Assembly: GCA_018398575.1 (NCBI GenBank)
Contig: JAGTXZ010000010.1
Span: 248,001 to 312,000 of the forward strand
Direction of reading: 5' to 3'
DNA: 64,000 bases
Source: Ampelomyces quisqualis
Taxonomy: Eukaryota > Ascomycota > Dothideomycetes > Pleosporales > Phaeosphaeriaceae
The notes under the pieces: generated by a model
Seen by the model: the letters and a program-made list of their open reading frames with translations, nothing else
What the model was told of the DNA's origin: nothing
The model's database searches: none
Shown here: positions 1 to 10,235 of the stretch, piece by piece
Position numbering within the stretch: the first letter of the stretch is position 1
Layout: each line of letters opens with the position of its first letter
Translations under genes and position numbers: made by a program

Positions 1-442
1 AATAAACAGTTTAAAATCTTTTAGCTATTAATATTTAAGTATAGTTAAATATAGTAAGTAACTAAAGAAGAAATCTAATCCTTAAAGCTGCGTACCTAGA
101 CCTAGAAGAGAAGCTTCTAGATAGGTTACTGCAAGGCTTTAAAAACAGATAAAACAATTTGTAAATTTAAAAATAAGAACTCTTAAGTACTAGTATTAAC
201 AAGAGTATTAAGGCATAAGCTAAGGCCTTAGTTGTAAAGAAGCGTAGGCATAAGGAAATAGAGACTATAAAATAAATAAGAAAAGTTAAAGTAAGATAGA
301 TTATAATAGCTTAGGCCTAGAGAGGAGTATCCTTTTTAGCACTTCTATTTCTTATACAATATACTTTCTAATCAGGTTGCTCTTAAGCATCTTTATACTT
401 ATCTACTTCTATAGCTTTAATCTAACGCATATAAGGCTTTGT

Positions 443-484
443 GCAGTTACTAAAGTAGTGTCCTAGCTTACTATAATTATAATA
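443..484 (-). pseudogene. Relic of a gag CCHC zinc knuckle
   Basis: On the minus strand, the codons at 482-484, 473-475, 458-460 and 443-445 read Tyr, Tyr, His, Cys with spacing x2, x4, x4, exactly that of a retroelement CX2CX4HX4C knuckle. Both Tyr codons are TAT, one G-to-A step from the Cys codon TGT, the direction RIP gives on this strand. The residues around the His (KLGHYFSNCTKP) fit a gag knuckle. It marks the C-terminal part of gag. Confidence 0.65.
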
Positions 485-1840
485 ACTACTAAGAGTCTTC
501 TATTATTCTAGCTTAAGAGTCTTTATAAGAAGACACACTATTATAGATTAATAGGCTAGCGTAAAATTTGTTAGAGCGCTAGTAGTAGTAGTCTAATTTA
601 GCTCCAAATTCTGTTGTAAGGCTAACCTAATTAGCAACTTAGCAGTAGCTAGTGTTATACTTAGTGTAAAGTTATTCTTTTACTTTATATTATATATAGT
701 AAGGTATTCTACTATCTAATTAAATAAGTTCTTTTATTAGTGCCTAAATCCTAGGTTAGAGGCTTGCAACCCTAGTATAATCTTAGTCTATAAGTAGTAA
801 AACTACTCTAAAGAGGGTACTTATCCCTTAACTGCAGAACTTAAAAACCTAGCTTTAAACAAGGAGAACATTTTCTCCTTTATTATCTATAATTAATTAA
901 ACGCTGTATAGCTTTTGGCTACCTTATTACTTATAATAAAGTAGAACTTAAGTAGCTTAATTATTTGCTTAGCGTTCTAGAATTACTCTTAATTAGTATC
1001 TAATAAATATTGTAGCTTAAGATAGCCTTTAGCTAATTCTGTAGTATAGCCCTATACTAAGGCTATGCGTTGTCTTTTAGTCTAATAGTAATCTAAGTTA
1101 ATTTTAAGTTAATCCTAGATTAAGGCCTACTATTAGCAGAAGGTAGAATCTTTTCTATTACTAAGATTGTCTATATTAGGCGTTTTCTTAGATTATTAAA
1201 GTTAGCAAGAGCCTTTATAGTAATATAAGTACTTAGATATAGAGCTGTTAGATAAACAGTAGGGTGTAGAGAAGTTCTAGAGGGTTTTAGTAGTAGGTAA
1301 AGGCTTGTCTAGTCCTACTAATAGAGTTAGTCCTTTCTTAAAGGAATTAATTTCTGCTAAAGCCTGTTTTAAATCTTGTTGTAATTAATTAACTTCTATT
1401 TAAGCAGAGGTTAGATTTAGTGCAGCTCTAGGCTAAGAGGGTTTCTTAGTGTCTATCTTTTTTACTTTAGCACTCTATTACTAGGTTGTTACAGTTAATA
1501 TAGAGTTGTCTTAAAAGAAGGCTCCTAGGGTTAGTTCTTTAGGAGGAGTTATTAGCGTTGCCTCTAATACTCCTAGGTTATTAATAGTCTCTAAGTTTTT
1601 ATTGTAGCGCTAAACGCAACTTTTACTAAAGTAATCCTAACTATGTGTTAATAGAAAGATCTAAACCTAAAGGCTTTAGCTATTAGAAGATCTAAGGGAT
1701 CCTAACTGTGTTTAATAGATTTAAGGTTGCAAACAGATCTAATTTAGATAGAGTTCTAGACGTTTAAACATAATCTTTTTAAAAGTAAATAGCAATATTA
1801 TCTAAATACTATTACTAGCAGAATAAAGTTTCTCTTATAA

Positions 1841-2139
1841 TGTAACAATATAGGTAAGTATAGCTATTAAGATTAAATTAGATACGTATTAGAGGCATAT
1901 AGAAGTACATGTTATATTAGAGATTCTAAATTAGCTATATACCTATAGGTCTTGTATAAAAGAATAAGAGAAACTTATTCTCTATCTATACTATAGGCTT
2001 ATATTTATAGTAGGCGTAGCAGCTAAGTTAGAGCGCTATTAGAGCGCTTTTAGTTCTAATCTACTAGCTCTCTATATAATCTGTTACTAAGCCTTTATAA
2101 GGTATTAGATGTAATATGTGTTTACATGTGCTTGTTACA
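1841..2139 (-). repeat. LTR, inner copy (299 bp)
   Basis: It begins TGTAACA and ends TGTTACA on the plus strand, giving a 7-bp terminal inverted repeat, and aligns along its full 299 bp with the outer LTR at 3127-3425. Matching length and ends support a real LTR pair rather than chance similarity. Confidence 0.75.
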
Positions 2140-3126
2140 AATGTTTCCTCTTTAGTTATCTATATTTAATTAAAAGCTACTTAGCTTTTAGCTACCTTAT
2201 TACTTGTAATAAAGTAAGACTTAAGTAGCTTAATTATTTACTTAGTGTTCTAGAATTACTCTTAATTAGTATCTAATAAATATTATAGCTTAAGATAGCT
2301 CTTAGCTAATCTTATAGTGTAGCCCTATACTAAGGCTATGCGTTGTCTTTTAGTCTAATAGTAATCTAAGTTAATCTTAAGTTAATTCTAAATAAAAGCC
2401 TGCTATTAGCAAAAAGTAGAATCTTTTTTATTACTAAGATTGTTTATATTAGGCGTTTTCTTAGATTATTAAAGTTAGTAAGAGCCTTTATAAGAATATA
2501 AGTACTTAGATATAGAGCTATTAGATAAATAGTAGAGTATAAAAAAGTTCTAGAAAGTTTTAGTAGTAGGTAGAAGCTTATCTAGTTCTACTAACTAAGT
2601 TAGTCTTTTCTTAAAGGAATTAATCTCTGCTAACACTTGTTTTAGTTCTTGTTGTAATTAATTAACCTCTATTTATGCAAGAGTTAGATTTAGTGTAGCT
2701 CTAGGCTAAAAGAGTCTGTCTTCTAATTCTTTAGTGTCTATCTTTTTTGCTTTAGTACTCTGTTGCTAGGTTGTTATAGTTAATATAAAGTTGTCTTAGA
2801 AGAAGGCTTCTAGAGTTAGTTTTTTAGAGGAAGTTATTAGTATTGCCTCTAATACTCTTAGGTTATTAATAGTCTCTAAGTTTCTATTGTAGCGCTAAAC
2901 GCAACTTTTACTAAAGTAATCCTAACTATTATATTAATAAAAAGTTCTAAACCTAAAAGCTTTAGCTATTAGAAGATCTAAGAGATCCTAACTGTGTTTA
3001 ATAGATTTAAGGTTACAAATAGATCTAATTTAGATAGAGTTTTAGGAGTTTTAACGCAATCTTTTTAAAAGTAAATTGTAATATTATCTAAATGCTATTA
3101 CTAGCAGGACAAAGTTTCTCTTATAA

Positions 3127-3425
3127 TATAATAATACAGGTAGGTATAGCTATTAAAATTAAATTAGATATATATTAGAGGTATATAGAAGTGCGTGTTA
3201 TATTAGAGATTCTAGATTAGCTATATACTTATAAGTCTTATATAAAAGGACAAAAGAAACTTGTCTTCTATCTATACTATAGGCTTATATTTATAGTAGG
3301 CGTAGTAGCTAAGTTAGAGCGCTGTTAGAGCGCTTTTAGTCCTAATCTGCTAGCTTCCTACATAATCTGTTACTAAGCCTTTATAAGGTATCAGATGTAA
3401 CATGTGTTTGCATGTGCTTGTTACA
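3127..3425 (-). repeat. LTR, outer copy (299 bp)
   Basis: Same length as the inner LTR and ending in TGTTACA at 3419-3425; the left end has decayed from TGTAACA to a TA-only form, as RIP would do. It forms the right border of the element next to the unit repeats upstream of the CorA gene. Confidence 0.75.
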
Positions 3426-3840
3426 CTAGTGCTCTGTAAGACTATAAGAGTTAAGACCTAAGTAAATACTTTTATCTTGATACACAATTAGCATGTTAAA
3501 TCTTACTCTACTCTATCCTATCGCTAGTACTTGGTAAAACGATAAATCAACCCTTTTATCTTTACATACAATGATTACATCAAGTCTTACCCTACCCTAC
3601 GCTATAGCTGGTGCTTAGTAAGACTACAAGTAAACTCTCTTCTCTCTCCCTGTGCACAATGATCGCGTCAACCCTACTCTGCGCGGCTAGTGCTTCGTGA
3701 AACTGCGAGACTCGAGTAAACAATCATCGCGTCAACCCCCCTCTGCGCGGCTAGTGCTTTGTGAAACTGCGAGACTCAAGTAAACACCCTTATCCCTATG
3801 CACAATCACCGCAACCCCACTCCATCCTGCGCTGCGGCCG
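3426..3840 (+). repeat. Five degenerate tandem units upstream of the CorA gene
   Basis: Units start near 3426, 3523, 3607, 3686 and 3750, each opening with a GCTAGTGCTT-like core followed by a GTGAAACTGCGAGACTC-like part and an ATCGCGTCAACCC-like tail. Full units are about 84-98 bp; the fourth lacks an inner part. The two units next to the gene are GC-rich and close to identical, whereas those next to the transposon have lost most C residues. The repeats occupy the place of the promoter and 5' leader of the gene at 3841. Confidence 0.75.
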
Positions 3841-5847
3841 ATGGCATCGCCGCCCAACGACACGCGAGTCCAAGACTTTGCTGCCGCCATCCCCTCGTCT
3901 CCTCTGGAACACCTCGCCATCGATACGCAGCCCCAAGCCCAAAGGAGTCGCGGACGCTCGGCCACGTCGACAACGGCCACGGCGGCTGCCCCCGAAGAGC
4001 TGCTCCCGTCCGACCGCGCCTCCATCGACACGACTCTGCGCCGCCGAATCACGCGCTCGCATACCGTCAAAAAGTACGACGACTACAAGTCGCCGACGCG
4101 GCCCCATTGGCAGGAGCCTGGCGCCGAGCCCGGAGTGGACACGCAGAACGACCAGGACGCGGGCAAGTACCACCAGCTGCATGCGCTGTGCCAGATCACC
4201 GTCGTCGACTTTTCCAACGAGGGGGTCGAGTGCCACCAGCTGGACAATGACAGCCTCGACGCCTTCCTGCGCCTGCCCAAGGAGGACTGGGTGTCGTGTC
4301 GCTGGATCAACGTCAACGGGCTCAGCTGGGACGTCATCCGCATGCTGGGCAACCACAAGCAGCTGCATCGCCTGGCCATCGAGGACCTGATGAGCGATAG
4401 GGGCCGCACCAAGGTCGATTGGTACTCGGACCAGGCTTTCTGTAAGCTACTCACACCGTCTGCCACCAGGGTCCCACTGACATGCGCAGTACTCATGACC
4501 CTCTCCAAGCTGGTCCGGACGCCCGTCGACGATTCAGATAGTAGCGATGCCGACTCGGACGACGACGCATACAAGCACCCTCGCGCACTGTCGAGACCAC
4601 GGCACCCTCCGCAAAAGAAGAAGCCAGAGAAGAGCTGGTCCAACACCATCAAGAACGCTCTCCGGCCCACCGTCAGCGAGCAGGAACAGAAAGATGTGGA
4701 GCACTCCCTCAATGGCTTCGAGAAGGAAGGGTACAACCTAGACGGAAATCCACTCTCCAAGATCGCAACGCCTCCGTCGACAGCCCACGTTCGGACCCTG
4801 CAGCGATACAGAGGGGGTCCAAATGTCGATCGCATTTTATATCTCGAACAAAACTCGGCGCTCACACCAAAACACCTGACCGTGAGCGTAGAGCAAGTCA
4901 GTGTTTTCTTGCTGGCCGACAACAGCGTCATATCTTTCTTCGAGCACTCTGCGGATGAGGTGGAAGACATGATTTTGAAGCGTCTGAATACCGAGGACAC
5001 AATCCTCCGCCGCAGCCAAGACGGCAGCATGATTGTGCAAGCCATCATCGACGCCATCATCGACTTGGCAATGCCCGTCGTAGCCGCCTACGAAGACGCC
5101 ATGGGCGAGCTCGAACTCGACGTGCTCGACGACCCCGAAATCGGCCACTCCCAGCTCCTCTACCTGCTCACATCCGAGCTCTCCATTCTCCGCAACACCA
5201 TCCAGCCCATCGTCTCCCTCATCAACGCCCTGCGCGACCACAAAGCCGACCCCATGGCGCAAAGCTACCTGCACGCCGCCAACAGCAATCTCGCCACCCG
5301 CAAAACCATGTCCAGCATAACCATCAGCCCCCTCGCACACACATACCTCGGTGACGTTGAAGACCATTGCATCATGATTATCGCCTCTCTGAACCAAATG
5401 TGCCGCGCCGCAGACGCCCTCATCGACCTCATCTTCAACGTCATGGGCGCCTACCAAAACGAATCCATGAAGATCCTCACCGCAGTCACCATCTTCTTCC
5501 TCCCGCTCACTTTCCTCGTCGGCTACTTTGGCCAAAACTTTGAACATTTCAATGGCGTCCAACACCATTCTGATGCCTTCTTTTGGCAGATTGCCGCCCC
5601 TGTCATGGTCCTTACCGTCCTGGTTCTCATGGCGAATACCATCACCAGGAAGTGGAAAAGATGGGTGAGTCGCTGGAAGAGAAGGGAAGTTAAGAAAAAG
5701 GCCACCAGGGGCAGGCAAAGAGGAAGGGGCATCTCAGAGGGCGTCGGGTTAGCGACGAATTCGGGGATTGGCTTGAGGACGGGAGATGGGCCGAGGGCGA
5801 GGAGGAGGCAGACCATGTATAGTAAAGGGCAGATTGGGTCGTTTTGA
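3841..5847 (+). CDS. CorA-family divalent cation transporter (652 aa after splicing)
   Basis: A CorA/ALR-type magnesium or related metal channel of a membrane, with a long disordered Ser/Asp/Lys-rich N-terminal half and two C-terminal membrane helices (the first ending at the family signature, the second IAAPVMVLTVLVLMANTI). The frame is open from ATG at 3841, but 4442-4489 is very likely a 48-bp intron (GTAAGC, CTGAC, CGCAG); removing it joins WYSDQAF to LLMTLSKLV as in relatives. The GMN signature loop reads G-Q-N (YFGQNF). The C terminus is basic. The gene starts right after RIP-affected repeats. Metal specificity and membrane cannot be told from sequence. Confidence 0.9.
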   Translation: MASPPNDTRVQDFAAAIPSSPLEHLAIDTQPQAQRSRGRSATSTTATAAAPEELLPSDRASIDTTLRRRITRSHTVKKYDDYKSPTRPHWQEPGAEPGVDTQNDQDAGKYHQLHALCQITVVDFSNEGVECHQLDNDSLDAFLRLPKEDWVSCRWINVNGLSWDVIRMLGNHKQLHRLAIEDLMSDRGRTKVDWYSDQAFCKLLTPSATRVPLTCAVLMTLSKLVRTPVDDSDSSDADSDDDAYKHPRALSRPRHPPQKKKPEKSWSNTIKNALRPTVSEQEQKDVEHSLNGFEKEGYNLDGNPLSKIATPPSTAHVRTLQRYRGGPNVDRILYLEQNSALTPKHLTVSVEQVSVFLLADNSVISFFEHSADEVEDMILKRLNTEDTILRRSQDGSMIVQAIIDAIIDLAMPVVAAYEDAMGELELDVLDDPEIGHSQLLYLLTSELSILRNTIQPIVSLINALRDHKADPMAQSYLHAANSNLATRKTMSSITISPLAHTYLGDVEDHCIMIIASLNQMCRAADALIDLIFNVMGAYQNESMKILTAVTIFFLPLTFLVGYFGQNFEHFNGVQHHSDAFFWQIAAPVMVLTVLVLMANTITRKWKRWVSRWKRREVKKKATRGRQRGRGISEGVGLATNSGIGLRTGDGPRARRRQTMYSKGQIGSF

Positions 5848-6665
5848 TACCCGAGTAGGCATGTACATGTATGATGATTTTCTTTTTCTGTCCTTGTTTA
5901 TACATGTGCCAGATGAGTTTGCGGCATTTCTTAACCCTCGGCGCTCACCAACATGTCTGTCTTTCACCCTTGCCCTCACTTCGATGCCTTTTTGAACGAA
6001 CAGGACCACATCGATATGTACACCCTTCTGCCTGGCTGGAGGCATATCTTGACCGACTTGGTGTTCATGTTGTCTATCGTAAAGAGCTACCACTGGCTTT
6101 GCCAAGCAGCAAAGCTTAGCCTGGGAAATGCGTGCACAGATCACGACGTCTTGCCGGACCAATTTTCCTTCCAGGCCAGGGCTCGTCACCGGCCCGTGGC
6201 TATGGCATGCTATTCTCGAATTCCTACTATTGCGACCGATCCGGCTTCTCATCCCACTCCTCTTCGCATGCATAACAGACGTGTCCCACGGATTATTAAA
6301 CACCTGGACGGATTCACCCAACAGTGCAGGCCACCCTTGACGCTGAGTCAATATGAACACTACCTCTTCGACATCCGAGTCTTCTCGCTGGTTCAGTGGA
6401 ACTAGTCAACTTACTTCACGCTCGCGTTTCTGTCATGATACATGGTTGCTCCCAAAGGACGTTTGAAAAGCTGGCATGCACTGCACCTCGAGTCGACGGC
6501 ATCGAAACTGCTCATGACAAAACTATCCCTTTGGGGGTTTTTTTGCCTAAACAATCGGAATGCCACATCGCATGAAGATAAGCCACCCGAGTGTAAACAC
6601 CCAACTGTCACCATCATGAGTACACTAGCGCCTGCTGCGAATATTCTACATGCCTCCCACGGTAT
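5848..6665. other. Convergent intergenic region (CorA / AA16-like gene)
   Basis: Holds the 3' ends of two genes that face each other. Several short open frames exist on both strands, but none has a family I recognise or splice-supported structure. Nothing else seen. Confidence 0.6.
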
Positions 6666-7435
6666 TCACGCAGTAACAATATCCACGCAACTCTCATACG
6701 TCTGAGTACCCTTGGGTACATACCAAAACCACTGGATAGCACATCTCCCCTTGGTCCGGCACTCAGATCCCAGCGCCGGAATCGTGACGTTGAAGTCCTC
6801 TATTCACCATTAGCAATCTTCACATCCCATGCTACAATCATCCCAACAAAGAGCGGCATGACGGAGGAGACGAACCATCATCATTACACGGACTCGTGCT
6901 ATCGCACGGATAACCCTTCCAGCTCTTCACCTCCGCGAGCACCTTGTTCATCTCCGTATCGACAATGCTCACATTTGCCCTTGCTGGTCGATGGCCAGCC
7001 ACAAAATCCACGTGGAATGCGATCTGATCACCAGTCTTCACACTGCGTACGTTTGAAGCGTTGTCGGAGAATTGGTAGCCTCGGCAGAGGTACGCGTTGC
7101 AGGCAGCGGTGTAGCTGCCGTCGGCCTTTTTCATCGCATTTTCAATGGGACCGGCGAGATCTGCATGGCTTTTTTTCTTTAGATTTGTTCTTGTACAAGG
7201 TCGTCAATGAACGCAGCTACACGTGCCTTTTTCCAGTTCCGTGACTACTGGGGTGCCGCAGAGGGCTTGGTGCTGGGGTCCTGACTGCATTGATGCGTTA
7301 GTCATGGTACACCAGCGAGAACTGTACTGCAAGGTAGGAGCATACGCCGCGAGCTTTTGGGACCGTCACGCGTGCGTGACCAAGGACTGGGGTTAGGATG
7401 GCCATCAAGGCAAAGAAAGTGGTCGGTGAGAGCAT
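6666..7435 (-). CDS. Secreted AA16-like lytic polysaccharide monooxygenase (190 aa, 4 exons)
   Basis: Join 7435-7346, 7284-7221, 7160-6876, 6799-6666; introns of 61, 60 and 76 bp, the first and third with clear branch sites. A 19-residue signal peptide leaves His20 as first mature residue (HARVTVPKARG), as copper LPMOs need. Further marks: ACNAYLCRGYQF, a second His in VAGHRPA, DFNVTIP, CAIQWFWY and the terminal TYESC, the pattern I know from AA16 / LPMO_10-type (chitin-binding type-4-like) fungal proteins. Substrate class is presumably plant or fungal cell-wall polysaccharide. The second intron (donor GTAGCT) and third (donor GTTCGT) are weaker guesses. No binding module. Same strand and about 0.75 kb from the AA9 gene. 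Confidence 0.75.
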
Positions 7436-7555
7436 TTTGATCGTGTCAAGGCGTGGAAGAAGAATAGGACTTGCTGAAAGATTCTTTTTCTGATACGAGA
7501 TTCACACGAAAGAGAATTATTTGAGCTGGCACACATCAGGTGGTTTGGCAAACAG

Positions 7556-7563
7556 TTTATATA
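7556..7563 (-). promoter_or_regulatory. TATA box candidate for the AA16-like gene
   Basis: On the minus strand this reads TATATAAA, 121 bp upstream of the ATG at 7435, a usual distance in fungal promoters. A second TTATATAA lies near 7662-7669. No activator site is asserted. Confidence 0.4.
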
Positions 7564-8185
7564 CTAGGAATGGAGCTGCAAAGCTCGACGAGATCGATTT
7601 CGATCCCATTTTCCGCGCTTGAAACAGAAGAGACGTCTCCTTCAGATCTTCCGCAATATGTGTTATATAAAGCGCCTGAAGTAGTACACCACCTAACGTT
7701 GACATTGGCCTTGACCATTCCGGGGATTTCTCCACCAATCGCGGTGACTCAAATGCCGAGGGGCTTGGCAGATGAAATGAAAGTGTCAGATGTTGCCACT
7801 GGAAGCGCGGGCGTGCATAATAAAGAGTGCCACTTGACTCGAGAAATTGATAAACGGACTAAGTCTCAAGTGCTATCTGTTGGTCTCGCCCCGCTCTAAA
7901 TGTAGGTAGTGTGGGTAACGCTCGAGTATTGTCATACATCACGATTTCCTTCGATCTCCGTACCAGTCCCGCCCAAGAGAGATCACCGACTCACTGGCCT
8001 CAAGCCTTACACAGCAGTACTTCAAACATGCCAGGTTCTCATGGAAATCATGACCATTCTTGCTGATTAATCTTGCACCAAGGATGGTTTTGGCATGACG
8101 GGAAAACAATCTTCACTGTTCGGAAACCCACACTTGCCAGAACACCCGTCCCAACTCTCAGCCTATATACACAATCTAGTCCACT
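7564..8185. other. Intergenic region between the two LPMO genes
   Basis: Upstream region of the AA16-like gene and 3' flank of the AA9 gene. The 119-residue plus-strand open frame here has no recognisable features. No repeat or RNA gene seen. Confidence 0.55.
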
Positions 8186-9000
8186 TTACGAACTCCAACC
8201 ATTGTCTCCCCAAACTGGTCCGCCGGGTGGTGTATACGGCTTCGTTGCCGAGATGTCTCTATACTCAAGGAAGATACTCTTCTTGTCATCGGGCTGATAT
8301 GCACCAGGAAGTGCAATCCCAACCGGCAACTCAGCGGTGCCACTTCCTGTCACAGTAATTTGATGACAACCTGGGTAGAATTGTGCCAAGGATCCATCTT
8401 TCGCGCACGATTAGCTTCGAAACATCAACAGGAGGAGGAGAGCATACTCTTGTTTGTCCGTTGCAGTCCGAGAATCTCATGTCGCAACACATATTCACCC
8501 GGCTTGATCTTGGACGGCAACTGGACTGTCCATGTGCTATTCTGCGTTGGAAGTCTCTTGCTCGCCCACGGCACAGCCTCGTTTGCATTATATCCGGCTT
8601 GATCGATCTTGACCCATACGTTTCCAGTGCTGCCGGAAAACCCGCTGCATTTCCCTTTGCAGTCTGCGAGGTACGTGAGGATCGGACCAGGATGGTCGCT
8701 CTGCCAGTCAGTCCACAAGAACTTGACTGTGCTACCAGCCGGTACGATAGCTGTGGCGCTGACTGGCACGTTGTTCTTCCCATTAAGGCCGATATTGCAA
8801 GTGATGGCATCTGTGGTAAAGAGACCATCGGTGACTGGGCCGTTGTCTTTGAAGACACGAGAGATTTTGTTTACTGGTGGGCTCTTCTGTGGATCTTTGT
8901 AAGGGTTCCAGGTATCGACAAGGTTGCTGCCGAGTAAGATTTGTTGGACGTAGCCGTGAGCTGCAACCAGCGGGAGGAAGGAAAGGTAAAATGACTTCAT
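8186..9000 (-). CDS. AA9 lytic polysaccharide monooxygenase (254 aa, 2 exons)
   Basis: Join 9000-8448 and 8397-8186 around a 50-bp intron (GTATGC, GCTAAT, AAG). A copper enzyme that cuts cellulose or related glucans oxidatively outside the cell. The 14-residue signal peptide leaves His15 (HGYVQQI) at the mature N terminus; the second copper His is His174 in YVLRHEILGLQ and the axial Tyr is about residue 192 in AQFYPGC. VTGSGTAELP and the GVALPG-like stretch are typical of the family. The length equals the catalytic domain; there is no CBM1 or GPI tail. The splice restores LGLQ...GSLAQFYPGC as in relatives. Carbon-source control is likely from family knowledge, not shown by the sequence. Confidence 0.93.
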
Positions 9001-9630
9001 GGCGGTAGTTTGCGGAAAGGTAGAACGAGGGGTCGAAAAAAATGGATGGTGAGTATCCGCTTACACTATCAATGGTATTATACTCATGTCCGGGCTTTGC
9101 GATCCAGGCTCGGGCAACGACAATGTAATAATTGAGGCCGGTCTCTCAATCAAGATAGATGATACTCCGCACCGCTGATCGACTTACATGCTTAGTGCAC
9201 TCTATTCCAGACCCTGAATCATCCATGAGGAATAGGCGAGGAGTATGATGAAGTGACTTATTATTGGTGGATCTTGCTCCAGCCGATCGTGATATCCTCC
9301 TGGCTCAGGAGCAGGCCCCCTAACCAAGAACTATCACGTTATGTCAGCATGTGTTGCTGGGCTAGCTTCTCACAGGAGGAAGTCAAGTTTTGTGCGGTAG
9401 TAACATGGTAAGTCGATCAAAAACTCTACGCATGGTCGTTCATGCATAGTCTCCGTTCACCTACACAAGTCTGGTTCACTCCGGAGAGTGGTCCCGCCCC
9501 TCAACCATGGCGACGTCAGTCACGCATCCGCACACGTGCCGACGTAAATAAAAATACATTTTAACCCAACTACACAGCATAATTACACGTCTCGAAGTTC
9601 TACCTCATTCAGAATTAAGTTGAGTTCACG

Positions 9631-10199
9631 ATGCCCATTGGGAAGCCGCCTCCCCTCCGGCGCTTGTCACTTCACCGATACCTCAGCTACATTCTCATAT
9701 CGCTCTGCGCTTCTCTGTCTCAAACCATGTTGTAGCCAAAGCAAACTACATCCTACTCGTGTTCCTGTTCCCAACCACAGCTGCCATCACTGCCAGATCC
9801 CTGCTCCACAAGCAAAACGACGTGCCTATGTCATACTGTCTAGCAGTATTTTCCTCAACATACCCTCTCCCATCCACCCACCAAATCACGGCGCTTGCAT
9901 CGATCAAGCCAATAACGCTGCACTTCCTCCTTGCATGCGCTGTCATCTCAGGATTCGAAAGGTATCGAATCCGCTTCGACCTCGCGGAAACGAATGCATG
10001 TTCTCCGAACCCAATCCCCGCATTCCCTTTTCTTCTATTCGCAGCGCAGCTAGACGAACAGCACAATCTGAACTTCTTCCAACCATCTTCGCGCGGCTGG
10101 AGATGTACTCTAGCCGAAGTCGTGTTTATCGTGTTTCATTCCGAGCAATACGCGGCTCGAGAGAGTGGCGAGATGTGTGCTTGTACGGATGGAATTTGA
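9631..10199 (+). pseudogene. Possible broken small membrane protein
   Basis: From ATG 9631 one frame reads a hydrophobic start (HRYLSYILISLCASLSQ) to a stop at 9733; the frame shifted by one base then continues from about 9732 with two more hydrophobic stretches (ANYILLVFLFPTTAAIT and PITLHFLLACAVISGF) and stays open to 10199. One lost base near 9731 would join them. No family recognised; it may be a frameshifted gene, a missed intron, or chance. Confidence 0.25.
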
Positions 10200-10235
10200 G
10201 TTCTTTACGAACGGATGAAATTGAGTTCTTTACGA
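10185..10235 (+). repeat. Short direct tandem duplication (about 25 bp x 2)
   Basis: 10185-10210 and 10211-10235 both read ACGGATG(G)AA(T)TTGAGTTCTTTACGA with one single-base length difference. Confidence 0.7.

Larger units (their letters stand above)
1..3425 (-). mobile_element. RIP-decayed LTR retrotransposon remnant (gag end only)
   Basis: The stretch is AT-rich, rich in TA dinucleotides, and has no long open frame on either strand. Read on the minus strand it shows two LTRs (1841-2139, 3127-3425), gag-like sequence between and after them, and a broken CCHC zinc knuckle (443-484). Minus-strand codons that look like former CAA/CAG are now TAA/TAG, the usual mark of RIP (C to T). No reverse transcriptase or integrase is visible; if they exist they lie left of position 1. 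Copia or Gypsy type cannot be decided from gag alone. The right border is the TGTTACA end of the outer LTR at 3425. Confidence 0.8.
874..3425 (-). repeat. 1.27-kb tandem duplication (LTR plus 5' gag)
   Basis: About 874-2139 and 2148-3425 align over their whole length with many transition differences; the offset is 1273 bp in the gag part and 1286 bp in the LTR. Each copy holds one LTR followed, on the minus strand, by the same gag start. In the outer copy, gag sequence runs straight into the next LTR with no pol, so this is not an intact element but a truncated or recombined tandem array. Both copies are heavily mutated and differ from each other, so RIP acted after the duplication or continued separately in each copy. 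Confidence 0.8.
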
